NCBI RefSeq assembly: GCF_000759835.1
Contig: NZ_BBNB01000001.1
Location: 434,001-498,000 of the forward strand
Direction: 5' to 3'
From: Citrobacter sedlakii NBRC 105722
GTDB taxonomy: Bacteria; Pseudomonadota; Gammaproteobacteria; Enterobacterales; Enterobacteriaceae
DNA: 64,000 nt
Within the stretch, counting starts at the first letter, position 1. The number at the start of each line of letters is the position of its first letter. The notes beneath the pieces are model-generated. The model saw nothing but the letters and a program-made list of their open reading frames with translations. It was not told the origin of the DNA and made no database searches. A program made the translations under genes and the position numbers. Of the stretch, positions 1-8,228 are shown one piece after another.

Positions 1-381
1 GCGGAACGCCGTGACATGCGCCTGGTCAGCCCCCTCAACCGGCGGGATAAAAGGGTCGGAACCGGTGGCAAAAACCAGTTCATCCCAGTCCAGGGTGCGC
101 CGGGTGGTGGTAAGCGTTCTGGCGTGGACATCGACGGCGATCACCGCCTCCCCGTTCAGTACCGTAATACCGTGGTCGCGATACCATTGCGGCGCGTGCA
201 GCACCGTTTCAGCAAAGGGCTTTTCGCCACCGAGCACCGGCGTCAGCAGGATGCGGTTGTAAGCAGGCTGCGGCTCATCGCCAATCAGAGTAATGCGATA
301 CGGACGCCGTTCGTCGGCAACGAGTATTTCCACCAGTCGGGTGGCCGCCATACCGTTGCCGATAATCACCAGTCGCGTCAT
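1..381 (-). CDS. nasC: NAD(P)H-dependent nitrate/nitrite reductase flavoprotein, N-terminal part (NasC-like)
   Basis: Partial gene running off the left edge; 127 codons are present. The N-terminus opens with a Rossmann dinucleotide-binding fold (MTRLVIIGNGMAATRLVE, a GxGxxA type motif) and continues with a pyridine-nucleotide-disulphide oxidoreductase pattern (YNRILLTPVLGGEK, then LVFATGSDPFIPP). A strong AAGGAGGAG ribosome site lies a few bases before the ATG. It is the next gene after the nitrate transporter ATPase, 10 bp downstream. In the Klebsiella nasFEDCBA operon that place is held by NasC, the FAD/NADH electron-transfer subunit that feeds assimilatory nitrate reductase NasA. The nitrite reductase NasB begins with a similar domain, so NasB cannot be excluded from the fragment. 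Confidence 0.75.
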   Translation of the reverse strand, partial: MTRLVIIGNGMAATRLVEILVADERRPYRITLIGDEPQPAYNRILLTPVLGGEKPFAETVLHAPQWYRDHGITVLNGEAVIAVDVHARTLTTTRRTLDWDELVFATGSDPFIPPVEGADQAHVTAFR

Positions 382-391
382 CTGCTCCTCC

Positions 392-1180
392 TTACGCCGC
401 CTTCGGCTGTTTTTCGTAGAGGAAATGGAGCACCCGCTGACGCAGGTTGTGATAACGGCTGTCGTCCGCCAACTGCACGCGATGGCGCGGGCGCGGCAGA
501 TTCACCGCTAAAATCTCGCCTACCGTCGCCGCCGGACCGTTGGTCATCATCAGCACACGGTCAGACAGCAGTACCGCCTCGTCGACGTCATGGGTAATCA
601 GCACGATAGTGGTGTTGAGCGACTGCTGGATGTGCATCACCGTGTCCTGCAAATGCGCGCGGGTCAGTGCGTCAAGCGCGCCGAACGGCTCATCCATAAG
701 CAGCACTTTCGGCTTCATCGCCAGCGCCCTTGCGATCCCCACGCGCTGCTTCATGCCGCCGGAAATTTCGCCGGGGTGTTTGCGCATGGCGTGGCCCATC
801 TGCACGCGGGCCAGATTGTGTTCGATCCAGTCGCGCCGCTCGGCTTTGCTCATGGTGCGACGAAAAACCTGATCCACCGCCAGCGCCACGTTGTCGAAAC
901 AGGTCAGCCACGGCAGCAGTGAATGATTCTGAAACACCACCGCCCGCTCCGGCCCCGGTCCGGCAATTTCGCGGTTATCGCAAATCAACCCGCCTTCACT
1001 GGGCAATGTGATGCCGGCAATAAGGTTCAGCAGCGTGGATTTACCGCAGCCGGAGTGGCCGATCAAACTGACGGTTTCCCCTTCGTGAATGTCAAAGGAG
1101 ACATTTTGCAGCGCCAGAAACTCGCCGCTGGCGGTTGAAAAGCGTTGGCTGACCGCCTGTATCTGTATTAACGGTTTCAT
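392..1180 (-). CDS. nasD: Nitrate/nitrite ABC transporter, ATP-binding protein
   Basis: 262 aa, a full-length ABC ATPase of the nitrate/sulfonate/taurine class. Walker A is GHSGCGKST (about residues 41-49), the signature is SGGMKQR (140-146) and Walker B with the catalytic glutamate is VLLMDEP (159-165). The D-loop FGALD and the switch histidine in LITHDVDEA follow. It energises nitrate or nitrite import through the NasE permease at the inner membrane. It lies 9 bp downstream of nasE and 10 bp upstream of the reductase gene, so it belongs to the same assimilation operon. The symbol follows the Klebsiella nomenclature; the family is also called NrtD or SsuB/TauB-like. Confidence 0.88.
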   Translation of the reverse strand: MKPLIQIQAVSQRFSTASGEFLALQNVSFDIHEGETVSLIGHSGCGKSTLLNLIAGITLPSEGGLICDNREIAGPGPERAVVFQNHSLLPWLTCFDNVALAVDQVFRRTMSKAERRDWIEHNLARVQMGHAMRKHPGEISGGMKQRVGIARALAMKPKVLLMDEPFGALDALTRAHLQDTVMHIQQSLNTTIVLITHDVDEAVLLSDRVLMMTNGPAATVGEILAVNLPRPRHRVQLADDSRYHNLRQRVLHFLYEKQPKAA

Positions 1181-1189
1181 GTTTGCCTC

Positions 1190-2065
1190 CTATTTATCCT
1201 GCCAGCTAAAACGCCGCGCCATCAGCATCAGACCCTGCTCCAGCAGCAGGCCAACCACGCCGATGATCACGATAGCGATGAGAATGTTTTCCACATTGAG
1301 GTTGTTCCACTCGTTCCAGATCCAGAAGCCGATACCCAGCCCCCCGGTCAGCATTTCGGCGGCGACAATCACCAGCCAGGCGATGCCGATAGACAGTCGA
1401 ACGCCGGTCAGAACGGCAGGCACAACGGCGGGGAACAGAATGCGGCGCATGATCGTCCACTCGGACAGCTGTAGCACCCGGGCGACATTGAGATAGTCAG
1501 CGGGAATGCGCCGCACGCCTTCTGCGGTGTTGATGACCATCGGCCAGATCGAGCAGATAAAAATGGTCCAGCTTGAGGCGGGTTCCGCTTTCTGAAACAA
1601 CAACAAGCCGATAGGCAGCCAGGCCAGCGGACTGACCGGGCGCAGCAGCGCGATAAGCGGCGAAAACATGTTTGAGAAGAAGGTGAAGCGGCCAATCAGA
1701 AAGCCCAACGGGATCCCGACCAGCGCGGCAAGGCCAAAGCCCGTCGCCACCCGCTGTAACGACGCCAGCACGTTCCAGCCAATCCCCATGTCGTTGGGTC
1801 CGCCGTTGTAAAAGGGGTCGGCGAATAGCGTCAGCGCCGACTCAAGGGTGCTGAGCGGCGTGGGAAAGCCTTTACTGTTGATGGCCGCCAGTTGCCAGCA
1901 GAACAGCAGAAGGCCGATTCCCAGCCCCGCCGGCACCGTTCGCTGCACCCCATGACGCAACCAGCCGGAAAGCGGAGACGCGCGCCTGCGGACCTGTACC
2001 GGCGGCAGGACGACCACGTCGGCCACGACGGGTTCAGCCACTTTCTTTTGTGTGTTGTTCTGCAT
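1190..2065 (-). CDS. nasE: Nitrate/nitrite ABC transporter, permease
   Basis: 291 aa binding-protein-dependent permease. After a polar N-terminus of about 45 residues there are about six hydrophobic segments. The coupling-loop region reads RRIPADYLNVARVLQLSEWTIMRRILFPAVVPAVLTGVRLS in outline (EAA-type loop, written here as a single region near residues 180-220), the part that docks to the ATPase. It forms the membrane channel of the nitrate importer with NasD and NasF. The gene starts one base after the nasF stop and ends 9 bp before nasD, consistent with translational coupling within one transcript. The family also includes the taurine and sulfonate permeases, but the neighbours settle the substrate as nitrate/nitrite. 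Confidence 0.87.
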   Translation of the reverse strand: MQNNTQKKVAEPVVADVVVLPPVQVRRRASPLSGWLRHGVQRTVPAGLGIGLLLFCWQLAAINSKGFPTPLSTLESALTLFADPFYNGGPNDMGIGWNVLASLQRVATGFGLAALVGIPLGFLIGRFTFFSNMFSPLIALLRPVSPLAWLPIGLLLFQKAEPASSWTIFICSIWPMVINTAEGVRRIPADYLNVARVLQLSEWTIMRRILFPAVVPAVLTGVRLSIGIAWLVIVAAEMLTGGLGIGFWIWNEWNNLNVENILIAIVIIGVVGLLLEQGLMLMARRFSWQDK

Positions 2066-2066
2066 A

Positions 2067-3329
2067 TCAGACTCCCATACGGTTAAGCGAGAAACGGGTG
2101 GCGTAGGTTTCCGGCTCGCGCCCGTCCCAAACGGAACCGTCCAGCAGCGTGCTGCTGCGCAACAGGCCAGAAGGCGCGGTTATGCCGCCGCCAATGGCGG
2201 TGGCGGCGTCACGCCAGATGTCGGTACGGTTGACCCGTGCGGCAATGGCGGCGTAGTCGGGCGCGTCCTTCAGCAATCCCCAGCGACGGAATTGGGTCAG
2301 AAACCACATGCCGTCGGAGTGCCAGGGAAAGCTCACTTCACCCTCCCGGAAGAAACGCATCGGATGCGGATCCTGCCAGCGACGCCCTGCGCCGTTGTCG
2401 TATTCCCCCAGCATGCGCCCGGTCAGATACTGTTCTTTGGTATTCAGCCACGCCCGACGAGAGAGGATCTGCGCCGTTTCGCGCTTATTCCTTTCCGACG
2501 CGTCAATCCAGCGCGAAGCCTCCAGCACCGCGCTGACCAGCGCCCGCGCGGTATGTGGGTTCTGTTGCACCCATGCGCGGCGCGTGCCGAGCACTTTTTC
2601 CGGATGATCGGGCCAGATCGCCTGCGAGGTAGCGGCGGTAAACCCGATCCGATCGTTAATCGCCCGTGCGTTCCACGGTTCGCCGACGCAAAAACCGCTC
2701 ATGTTTCCGATGCGCATGTTCATCACCATTTGCGGCGGTGGAACAACCACAGTCCGGACATCGGTAAACGGATTAATCTCCGCGCTGGCAAGCCAGTAGT
2801 ACAGCCACATGGCGTGGGTGCCTGTCGGGAAGGTATGCGCAAAGGTAAACGTACCGGGCGCCTGCGCGGCGATCCTCTTTTTCAGCGCCGCCGCATCGGT
2901 GACGCCCTGCGCCTGTAATTCCGCAGAAAGCGTGATCGCCTGACCGTTCTGATTCAGCGTCATCAGGTTCGCCATCGGCTGCGCTTTGCCGGCTATTCCC
3001 AGTTCAAGCCCGTACAGCAGGCCATACAGCACGTGGGCGGCGTCCAGTTCGCCGGAAACCAACTTGTCGCGCACAGCTGCCCAGCTGGCTTCTTTGGTGG
3101 GTACGAGGGTAATACCGTACTTTTTATCAAAGCCCTTCAGGGCGGCGATAATCACCGGCGCGCAGTCAGTCAGCGGAATAAATCCCACTCTCACTGTCGC
3201 CTGCTCGGGCTTGTCCGACCCTGCCGCCCAGACCGCTGACATCGCCCCCGGCAGCAGGCAGGTTGCGCCCAGCACAGCGCTGGCCTGAAGCAGTCGCCTG
3301 CGCGTTAACGAAACCGTGTTGTTCTCCAT
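2067..3329 (-). CDS. nasF: Nitrate-binding periplasmic protein of ABC transporter, Tat signal
   Basis: Substrate-binding component of the nitrate importer, about 420 aa (NrtA/NasF family). I chose the ATG at 3329 because a GGGGAG ribosome site sits 7-8 bases before it. An upstream in-frame ATG at 3347 falls inside the leader terminator. The N-terminus has a twin-arginine motif (SLTRRRLLQAS) followed by a hydrophobic stretch ending MSAVWA, so export as a folded protein by Tat is likely. The mature part begins with the NMT1-like pattern VRVGFIPLTDCAPVIIAALKG and carries SGFCVGEPWNARAI, typical of nitrate-binding members. It is the first gene of the operon, immediately behind the NasR-controlled leader. 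Confidence 0.87.
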   Translation of the reverse strand: MENNTVSLTRRRLLQASAVLGATCLLPGAMSAVWAAGSDKPEQATVRVGFIPLTDCAPVIIAALKGFDKKYGITLVPTKEASWAAVRDKLVSGELDAAHVLYGLLYGLELGIAGKAQPMANLMTLNQNGQAITLSAELQAQGVTDAAALKKRIAAQAPGTFTFAHTFPTGTHAMWLYYWLASAEINPFTDVRTVVVPPPQMVMNMRIGNMSGFCVGEPWNARAINDRIGFTAATSQAIWPDHPEKVLGTRRAWVQQNPHTARALVSAVLEASRWIDASERNKRETAQILSRRAWLNTKEQYLTGRMLGEYDNGAGRRWQDPHPMRFFREGEVSFPWHSDGMWFLTQFRRWGLLKDAPDYAAIAARVNRTDIWRDAATAIGGGITAPSGLLRSSTLLDGSVWDGREPETYATRFSLNRMGV

Positions 3330-3345
3330 ATCCGCTCCCCATGGC

Positions 3346-3388
3346 AAAAAAAAGCGCCCGGCAATGCCAACGCATTGCAGGACGCCTT
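3346..3388 (-). terminator. Factor-independent terminator in the nas leader
   Basis: On the minus strand a long stem forms between GCGTCCTGCAATG and CATTGCCGGGCGC (with G-U pairs), loop CGTTGG, followed directly by a run of eight T. It lies between the nasR stop and nasF, just before the nasF ribosome site, so it would stop nasF transcription unless read through. In Klebsiella oxytoca the corresponding nasF leader terminator is overridden by NasR when nitrate or nitrite is present. Confidence 0.88.
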
Positions 3389-3403
3389 TATCCTCAAAAC
3401 GAA

Positions 3404-3421
3404 CAGACCGCCGTTGGTCCG
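3404..3421 (-). promoter_or_regulatory. ANTAR-type hexaloop hairpin, probable NasR binding site in the leader RNA
   Basis: The leader RNA, read on the minus strand, forms CGGACC-AACGGC-GGUCUG: a six-base-pair stem closing a six-base loop. The loop has A at position 1 and G at position 4, the two bases known to mark ANTAR protein targets, including the 1:2 hairpin of the Klebsiella nasF leader bound by NasR. It is 16 bases upstream of the terminator stem. I did not find a second convincing hexaloop. The role is inferred from position and loop bases. Confidence 0.75.
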
Positions 3422-3558
3422 TCGCTAAAATGTCTGTAATACGATTTGCAATTCAGATGCCAACTTTGCAGAGGCCTGTCTGGCGGACAAACGGTGTAGT
3501 GTGTCGCCGCGCTGCACCGCAAACAGGCAACGTTTGCCCATTCACCGTGCAGCGTGTC

Positions 3559-4746
3559 TTAGCGCGCGCTTTGCATCAGCGATTTCACGGTGAGCACTGC
3601 GCGGGCGATATCCACCATTCGCTGGTTTTTATCCATCGCCATTTTGCGCAGCGTTTGCCAGGCCTGTTCTTCGCTGAGCTGCTGGTGATTCATTAACACG
3701 CTTTTCGCTTTATCAATCACCTTGCGCTCTTCCAGCGAGTCCTGTAGCGAAGCCAACTGCCCACTGAGCTGCTCCAGCTGTCGCGCCTGCTGGCGCACCA
3801 CCAGCAGTAACTGTTTATCGCGCCGCAGCGAGAAGGTATCCGCGGCGGCGTCGTTGAGCCAGCTTTCCAGCGGCAGTGCGCACTCTTGCTGGTTCAGTCG
3901 ACGCTCTACCGCGTTCATCAACTCAGCAATCAGCATTTCTTCGATAGCGCGCAACTGCTCGAGGCGCTGAGTCTGAAGGGTAAACCAGCGTAACGCGCTT
4001 GTGCCGTTGTCGGCGTCAGGCTGGCGGGTACAGGCATGCCGTCGCAGTTGTTCGACCGCCCCTTCCGCCTCGCCATACTGGTGGAATTGATGCACCACCG
4101 CCGGGGACGCCAGTGAAAGAAAGGTATCAAAGCAGAGCTGCTGACCATCGATGCGATCAACCAGCTCCTGACGCATCTGCGGGCTAAATTCACCGTGGGT
4201 GAAGCCTATCGCCCCCAGCGCCCGCTCCTGGCCAACCAGCTCTTTTCCCTGCATAAAGCTGTACAGGGCGACTAAACCTCCGGCGACGTGCGGATGATCG
4301 ATACTGTCGTTAAGCTCCGGCACGATACTCAGTAAATGGCGTAACAGTCGGCTGTACTGTTCCATCGCCTGTAGCGCGGGCTGATTGCGTCCGCTGACGC
4401 TATCGCGCAGCGCCGGTAATTGCTCAAGACACCATACCGCGCTGGCAATGCGATGACACAGCGCGCTGTTGGCTGTCGGCAAATAGTCCTGTAACAGGTG
4501 CTGCAACCGCCGGTGTTCCTCATCCACCAGCGCCCGGCTGGCACGGATTTCTGCCACATACAGCGTGCCTTGCGAGCATAACCAAATGTTGGAAGCCCCG
4601 CGTTCGCACTGTAGCATATGCACCAGATGGCTGATGCGCGAGACCAGTTTTCCGGACTGCGCCAGTTGCCGAAGCTGCGTGTTTTCAAGCTGGCGCGCGT
4701 AGCGGAACCATTGCGTCGCCCCTGGCGTTTCCACGTTTGTCATCAT
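3559..4746 (-). CDS. nasR: Nitrate/nitrite-responsive antiterminator, NIT and ANTAR domains
   Basis: 395 aa. Roughly residues 40-290 form the all-helical NIT sensor domain that binds nitrate or nitrite (HMLQCERGASNIWL and the RERALGAIGF-like region are recognisable). The C-terminal 65 residues are an ANTAR RNA-binding domain, with the conserved AKSVLM, EEQAWQTLRKMAM and IARAVL helices. NasR binds the nas leader RNA and allows transcription past its terminator. Gene, leader and transport genes lie in the same order as in Klebsiella. Two adjacent ATG codons (4746 and 4743) could start it; a GGGAG site precedes the first. The transcript would run straight into the leader, so nasF may have its own promoter within 3430-3558. 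Confidence 0.9.
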   Translation of the reverse strand: MMTNVETPGATQWFRYARQLENTQLRQLAQSGKLVSRISHLVHMLQCERGASNIWLCSQGTLYVAEIRASRALVDEEHRRLQHLLQDYLPTANSALCHRIASAVWCLEQLPALRDSVSGRNQPALQAMEQYSRLLRHLLSIVPELNDSIDHPHVAGGLVALYSFMQGKELVGQERALGAIGFTHGEFSPQMRQELVDRIDGQQLCFDTFLSLASPAVVHQFHQYGEAEGAVEQLRRHACTRQPDADNGTSALRWFTLQTQRLEQLRAIEEMLIAELMNAVERRLNQQECALPLESWLNDAAADTFSLRRDKQLLLVVRQQARQLEQLSGQLASLQDSLEERKVIDKAKSVLMNHQQLSEEQAWQTLRKMAMDKNQRMVDIARAVLTVKSLMQSAR

Positions 4747-4819
4747 GTCAGCTCTCCCGGATAACAGATTTAGTCAGGAGTAAGCAATATCCATGCCCCT
4801 TCAGACAACAGGAGTTAAA

Positions 4820-5173
4820 ATGCAAAAGATAGTGATCGTCGCCAACGGTGCGGCCTACGGAAGTGAGTCCCTGTTTAACAGCCTGCGTCTCGCCATTGCG
4901 TTACGTGAACAGTCGCCCGAACTCGACCTCCGACTGTTTTTGATGTCAGATGCCGTCACGGCAGGACTGCGCGGCCAGAAACCGGCGGAAGGGTATAATA
5001 TTCAGCAGATGATTGAGATCCTCACCGCCCAGAACGTACCGGTGAAGCTGTGCAAAACCTGCGCCGACGGGCGCGGGATCACCGATCTGCCGCTGATCGA
5101 CGGCGTGGAAGTCGGCACGCTGGTGGAGCTGGCGCAGTGGACGCTGGCTGCCGATAAAGTACTCACCTTCTGA
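4820..5173 (+). CDS. ychN: DsrE/DsrF-like protein YchN
   Basis: 117 aa, the same length as E. coli YchN and nearly identical to it as recalled (MQKIVIVANGAAYGSESLFN at the start). It is a small alpha/beta protein of the DsrE/TusD-like sulfur-relay fold that forms a hexamer in the E. coli structure; its cellular role is not established. A conserved cysteine pair occurs in KLCKTCADGRG. I used the ATG at 4820 because an AGGAG site lies 6 bases upstream; an in-frame ATG at 4793 lacks one. In E. coli it is flanked by chaC and ychO-narL; here the nas locus takes the ychO-narL side. Confidence 0.9.
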   Translation: MQKIVIVANGAAYGSESLFNSLRLAIALREQSPELDLRLFLMSDAVTAGLRGQKPAEGYNIQQMIEILTAQNVPVKLCKTCADGRGITDLPLIDGVEVGTLVELAQWTLAADKVLTF

Positions 5174-5315
5174 CGGTTGCGCAGCCCGGCTTGCTGTAAC
5201 GACCGGGAATTGCCGAATTTAATCTTCCCGTGGCGCATTTCCCGCAAAAGTAAGTGCGCCCGATCACGCTTTTTCGCCCGATTTTGTCATTTTTGTTTAA
5301 TCGTTATGCCATTAT

Positions 5316-5329
5316 TTGATCAAAATCAG
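5316..5329 (+). promoter_or_regulatory. FNR-like site (TTGAT-CAAA-ATCAG)
   Basis: TTGATCAAAATCAG matches the FNR consensus TTGAT-N4-ATCAA at nine of ten positions. A TTATGC/GTTATG element lies about 30 bases further on, near 5353-5359. If it is the -10, the FNR site centre is near -41.5, a typical activator position. The target would be the DUF1883 gene at 5434. Sequence match only. Confidence 0.5.
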
Positions 5330-5370
5330 CATTCCCCGACTCACTCTTTGGTGTTATGCACTGAGTGAAA

Positions 5371-5386
5371 TGTGAACAACATCACG
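5371..5386 (+). promoter_or_regulatory. CRP-like site (TGTGA-N6-TCACG)
   Basis: TGTGAACAACATCACG matches the CRP consensus TGTGA-N6-TCACA with one mismatch. It lies between the FNR-like site and the DUF1883 start codon, about 55 bases before the ATG. If the -10 near 5355 is real, the site overlaps the early transcribed region and could act negatively; otherwise it may serve a second promoter. Confidence 0.45.
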
Positions 5387-5433
5387 CAATACTTCCGCGA
5401 GGAAGTGGGTTGTTTTCAATAACGGGGTGAAAA

Positions 5434-5679
5434 ATGGCATTAGTGAAAGCAAGTCTGAAGTTATTTGGTGGGGATACCGTAGTGGTGCGCTGCTCGGAGC
5501 GTTGTCACATCCACCTGATGAGCGAGAAAAAACACGTCAAAGACACGCAGACCGACATTTTAAGCGTGCAGGATCGTGATAACGCGTGGTTGACCGTCCC
5601 TTACACCGGCGTCTGGAATGTACTAATCGACAGTCACAGCCAGTCGCTGGAACATTCCATCAGCTATATCGCAGCCTGA
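5434..5679 (+). CDS. DUF1883 domain-containing protein
   Basis: 81 aa and entirely DUF1883-like: short beta-rich sequence with VVVRCSERCHIHLMSEKK in the middle and VPYTGVWNVLIDSHS near the end. There is no signal peptide or membrane segment, so it is probably cytosolic. The function of the family is not known to me. A GGGGTG ribosome site is present 5 bases before the ATG. It stands alone between ychN and chaC, and its upstream region carries FNR- and CRP-like sites, which suggests expression linked to oxygen and carbon state. E. coli K-12 has no gene here as far as I recall; related genes exist in Salmonella and Citrobacter. Confidence 0.75.
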   Translation: MALVKASLKLFGGDTVVVRCSERCHIHLMSEKKHVKDTQTDILSVQDRDNAWLTVPYTGVWNVLIDSHSQSLEHSISYIAA

Positions 5680-5729
5680 TAATTATAAGCCCGGCCGCGC
5701 TGACGCTGACCGGGCAAAATAACCTGGCG

Positions 5730-6425
5730 CTACGCGAAGCCGGGACGCATTACCCCTTCGGGCAGCGTTTCCTCTAACAGCCCCCGCACGTTCGCCACCA
5801 GATCGTTCAGACAATCATCCTGCATGCCCAGCTTCTTCAGCTCTAGTTCCAGCGAAAACAGATACTGCGCATTGGTGCCAAGCGGACCGCTGGCTTTGGC
5901 GATCAGCGGCGCAACCACCTGCGCGCGCGTGTCCGACTCATACAACGGATGACGCGGATCCATAATAAACACCAGCGCGTTCACCGTGCGACCATCGTCC
6001 AGCGCCAGCTGACACCAGGTTGGCAGGTAACAGCCGGTGATCATTTCGCGCTTCCATAGCAGAGTCAATTCTTGTTCAAGCGAGATATCCGACAGGCGAT
6101 AGGCCACGCCAGTGGTGCGTCCGCCCTCTTTCAGTGCAAGCATCCGCCCAGGCTGGCAGGCAGTCCCGCGTCCGGCGGTCAGCTTCAGGCAAAAGGCCCG
6201 GTGCCAGCCCACCAGCGTACCGGTACACGACTCATCGAACTCCAACGCCGGGTTCCACATCAATGATCCATACCCGAAGATCCACACCGGTCCGTCGTCC
6301 GGTCGGCAGGCCAGCGTCGCCGCAAGGGACGCCGCACGTTGCTCTGCCGACCATAAGAGTGATTCTTCAATAGCGCCAAATGCCGTTTTGCAATCGGCAT
6401 TCATCAAGAAATCACGCGTTAACAC
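5730..6425 (-). CDS. chaC: Glutathione-specific gamma-glutamylcyclotransferase ChaC
   Basis: 231 aa from the GTG at 6425, identical in length to E. coli ChaC. I chose this GTG over an in-frame ATG at 6461 because a GGAGG site precedes it and the protein then begins exactly at the conserved TRDFLMNADCKTAFGAIEE. The family signature IFGYGSLMWNPA forms the 5-oxoproline-releasing site that splits glutathione into 5-oxoproline and Cys-Gly. Cytosolic. It is grouped with chaB and chaA as in E. coli, although chaA here is divergent from chaB-chaC; the name comes from that linkage and not from cation transport. Confidence 0.92.
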   Translation of the reverse strand: MLTRDFLMNADCKTAFGAIEESLLWSAEQRAASLAATLACRPDDGPVWIFGYGSLMWNPALEFDESCTGTLVGWHRAFCLKLTAGRGTACQPGRMLALKEGGRTTGVAYRLSDISLEQELTLLWKREMITGCYLPTWCQLALDDGRTVNALVFIMDPRHPLYESDTRAQVVAPLIAKASGPLGTNAQYLFSLELELKKLGMQDDCLNDLVANVRGLLEETLPEGVMRPGFA

Positions 6426-6620
6426 CTTACACCTCCGCCACTGCCTACTTCCCTGCGACAACTTTTGACGCCTTCCGGGCCTTTTAACTGCTCATTTTGA
6501 AACCAACAGCAGGACAATATGCAATTCGCGGGCCGCTTGCAAGGCGGCGACAGGGTCAGGCAGCACGATTCGCGAAGCGACTGAACACGGTCATTTTGTT
6601 AAACCTTACATTTGAAGCGC

Positions 6621-6851
6621 TTATGATTTTTTATGCCATTTATCATCATCGCCCTTTTCATAATCATTTTTGACCGCCGCCCACGCAACCTTGTGCGCTG
6701 TCTCTTCGCGGCTGGCGTCATCCCGCCGATCTGCTTTGTCTTTGTACTGATCCCAGGCGCTGTTAAAAGCCTCTTTATAAATATCCTGAGCATGAGCGGG
6801 TAATACATTCTGTACGCTGTCCGGCAAATCTTTTTTCGATTTATACGGCAT
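6621..6851 (-). CDS. chaB: ChaB family protein
   Basis: 76 aa, the usual size for ChaB. It starts MPYKSKKDLPDSVQNVLP and is rich in charged residues (KADRRDDASREETAHKVAW), consistent with the small soluble helical ChaB fold. It has been proposed to regulate the ChaA antiporter, but its biochemical role is unproven. It is divergent from chaA across about 275 bp and lies about 195 bp upstream of chaC. A GGAGG-containing ribosome site precedes the ATG. Confidence 0.9.
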   Translation of the reverse strand: MPYKSKKDLPDSVQNVLPAHAQDIYKEAFNSAWDQYKDKADRRDDASREETAHKVAWAAVKNDYEKGDDDKWHKKS

Positions 6852-7127
6852 GGTTGCCTCCTCTTTCGGCTAAACCTTAAGTGTGGTCAACGCCCCTTTA
6901 TTTCGCCACCCAGGTGGATGTTTTGCTAAAACACTTTATCTAACTCACTGTTATTGAATTATTCTATAAACAAAAGCGCTTCTTTTTATCGTTTCACAAT
7001 TAAAACGGTGAGTTGGGGTAAAATTTCGTAAAAATGCCCCTACAACCTTACGTTTTCTGTTATTTTTTATCATCTTTATTACATTTATAACGACAGTTTG
7101 CCTGCAGCACTTTAATGGAGAGTATGA

Positions 7128-8228
7128 ATGACACATGCACAGGAGGCGGTGAAAACCCGCCACAAGGAGACATCGCTTATTTTCCCGGTTCTGGCGCTGG
7201 TAGTGCTGTTCCTGTGGGGGAGCAGCCAGTCACTACCAGCGGTGATCGGTATTAATATTCTTGCCCTGATTGGGATTTTGAGTAGTGCGTTTAGCGTGGT
7301 TCGTCACGCCGATGTATTAGCCCACCGCCTCGGTGAGCCTTACGGCTCGCTTATCTTAAGCCTGTCGGTAGTTATTCTTGAAGTCAGCCTGATATCGGCA
7401 TTAATGGCCACCGGCGACGCTGCGCCAACGCTGATGCGCGATACGCTTTATTCCATCATTATGATCGTCACCGGCGGCCTGGTCGGTTTTTCTCTGCTGC
7501 TCGGCGGACGTAAATTCGCCACGCAGTATATGAATCTCTATGGCATCAAGCAGTATCTGATTGCTCTGTTTCCGCTGGCCATTATTGTGCTGGTCTTTCC
7601 CATGACGTTGCCCGGCGCCAACTTCTCCACCAGTCAGGCGCTGCTCGTGGCCCTGATTTCCGCGGCGATGTACGGCGTGTTCCTGCTGATTCAGACCAAG
7701 ACGCACCAGAGCCTGTTTGTCTATGAGCATGAAGACGAAGGCGATGACGACGATCCGCACCATGGTAAACCCTCCGCACACAGCAACATATGGCATGCGG
7801 CGTGGCTGATTGTACATCTGGTTGCCGTGATCGCCGTGACTAAAATGAACGCGAATCCGCTGGAAACCTTGCTGACGGAAATGAATGCCCCGGTGGCGTT
7901 TACCGGCTTCCTCGTGGCGCTTCTGATCCTCTCCCCGGAAGGGCTTGGCGCGCTGAAAGCGGTGCTGAATAATCAGGTACAGCGGGCGATGAACCTGTTC
8001 TTCGGCTCGGTGCTGGCGACCATTTCACTGACGGTACCCGTCGTGACGCTGATTGCGTGGGCAACAGGTAACGAGCTGCTGTTCGGCTTAGGCGCTCCGG
8101 AAATGGTGGTGATGGTGGCCTCTTTGCTGCTGTGCCAAATTTCGTTCTCAACGGGAAGGACGAATGTGCTGAACGGCGCGGCGCACCTGGCGCTGTTTGC
8201 CGCCTATCTGATGACCATTTTCGCCTGA
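7128..8228 (+). CDS. chaA: Sodium-potassium/proton and calcium/proton antiporter ChaA
   Basis: 366 aa inner-membrane antiporter of the Ca2+:cation (CaCA) family. About eleven hydrophobic segments are visible in two halves, each with an alpha-repeat: SLSVVILEVSLISALMA near residues 85-101 and LILSPEGLGALKAVLN near 265-280. The acidic residues in these repeats are the ion site. A histidine/aspartate-rich loop (HEDEGDDDDPHHGK) separates the halves, the usual acidic cytosolic loop of this family. It exports Na+, K+ and Ca2+ at alkaline pH. The AT-rich 275 bp before it (6852-7127) carries its promoter; I saw nothing else there. Confidence 0.93.
   Translation: MTHAQEAVKTRHKETSLIFPVLALVVLFLWGSSQSLPAVIGINILALIGILSSAFSVVRHADVLAHRLGEPYGSLILSLSVVILEVSLISALMATGDAAPTLMRDTLYSIIMIVTGGLVGFSLLLGGRKFATQYMNLYGIKQYLIALFPLAIIVLVFPMTLPGANFSTSQALLVALISAAMYGVFLLIQTKTHQSLFVYEHEDEGDDDDPHHGKPSAHSNIWHAAWLIVHLVAVIAVTKMNANPLETLLTEMNAPVAFTGFLVALLILSPEGLGALKAVLNNQVQRAMNLFFGSVLATISLTVPVVTLIAWATGNELLFGLGAPEMVVMVASLLLCQISFSTGRTNVLNGAAHLALFAAYLMTIFA

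Noticed and set aside
2052..2918. 288-codon plus-strand frame opposite nasF
   Set aside because: Shadow of nasF in GC-rich sequence; proline/arginine-rich translation and no ribosome site.
5690..5720. GCCCGG...CCGGGC hairpin between the DUF1883 gene and chaC
   Set aside because: The six-bp stem and long loop with short A/T flanks are too weak for a firm terminator call.
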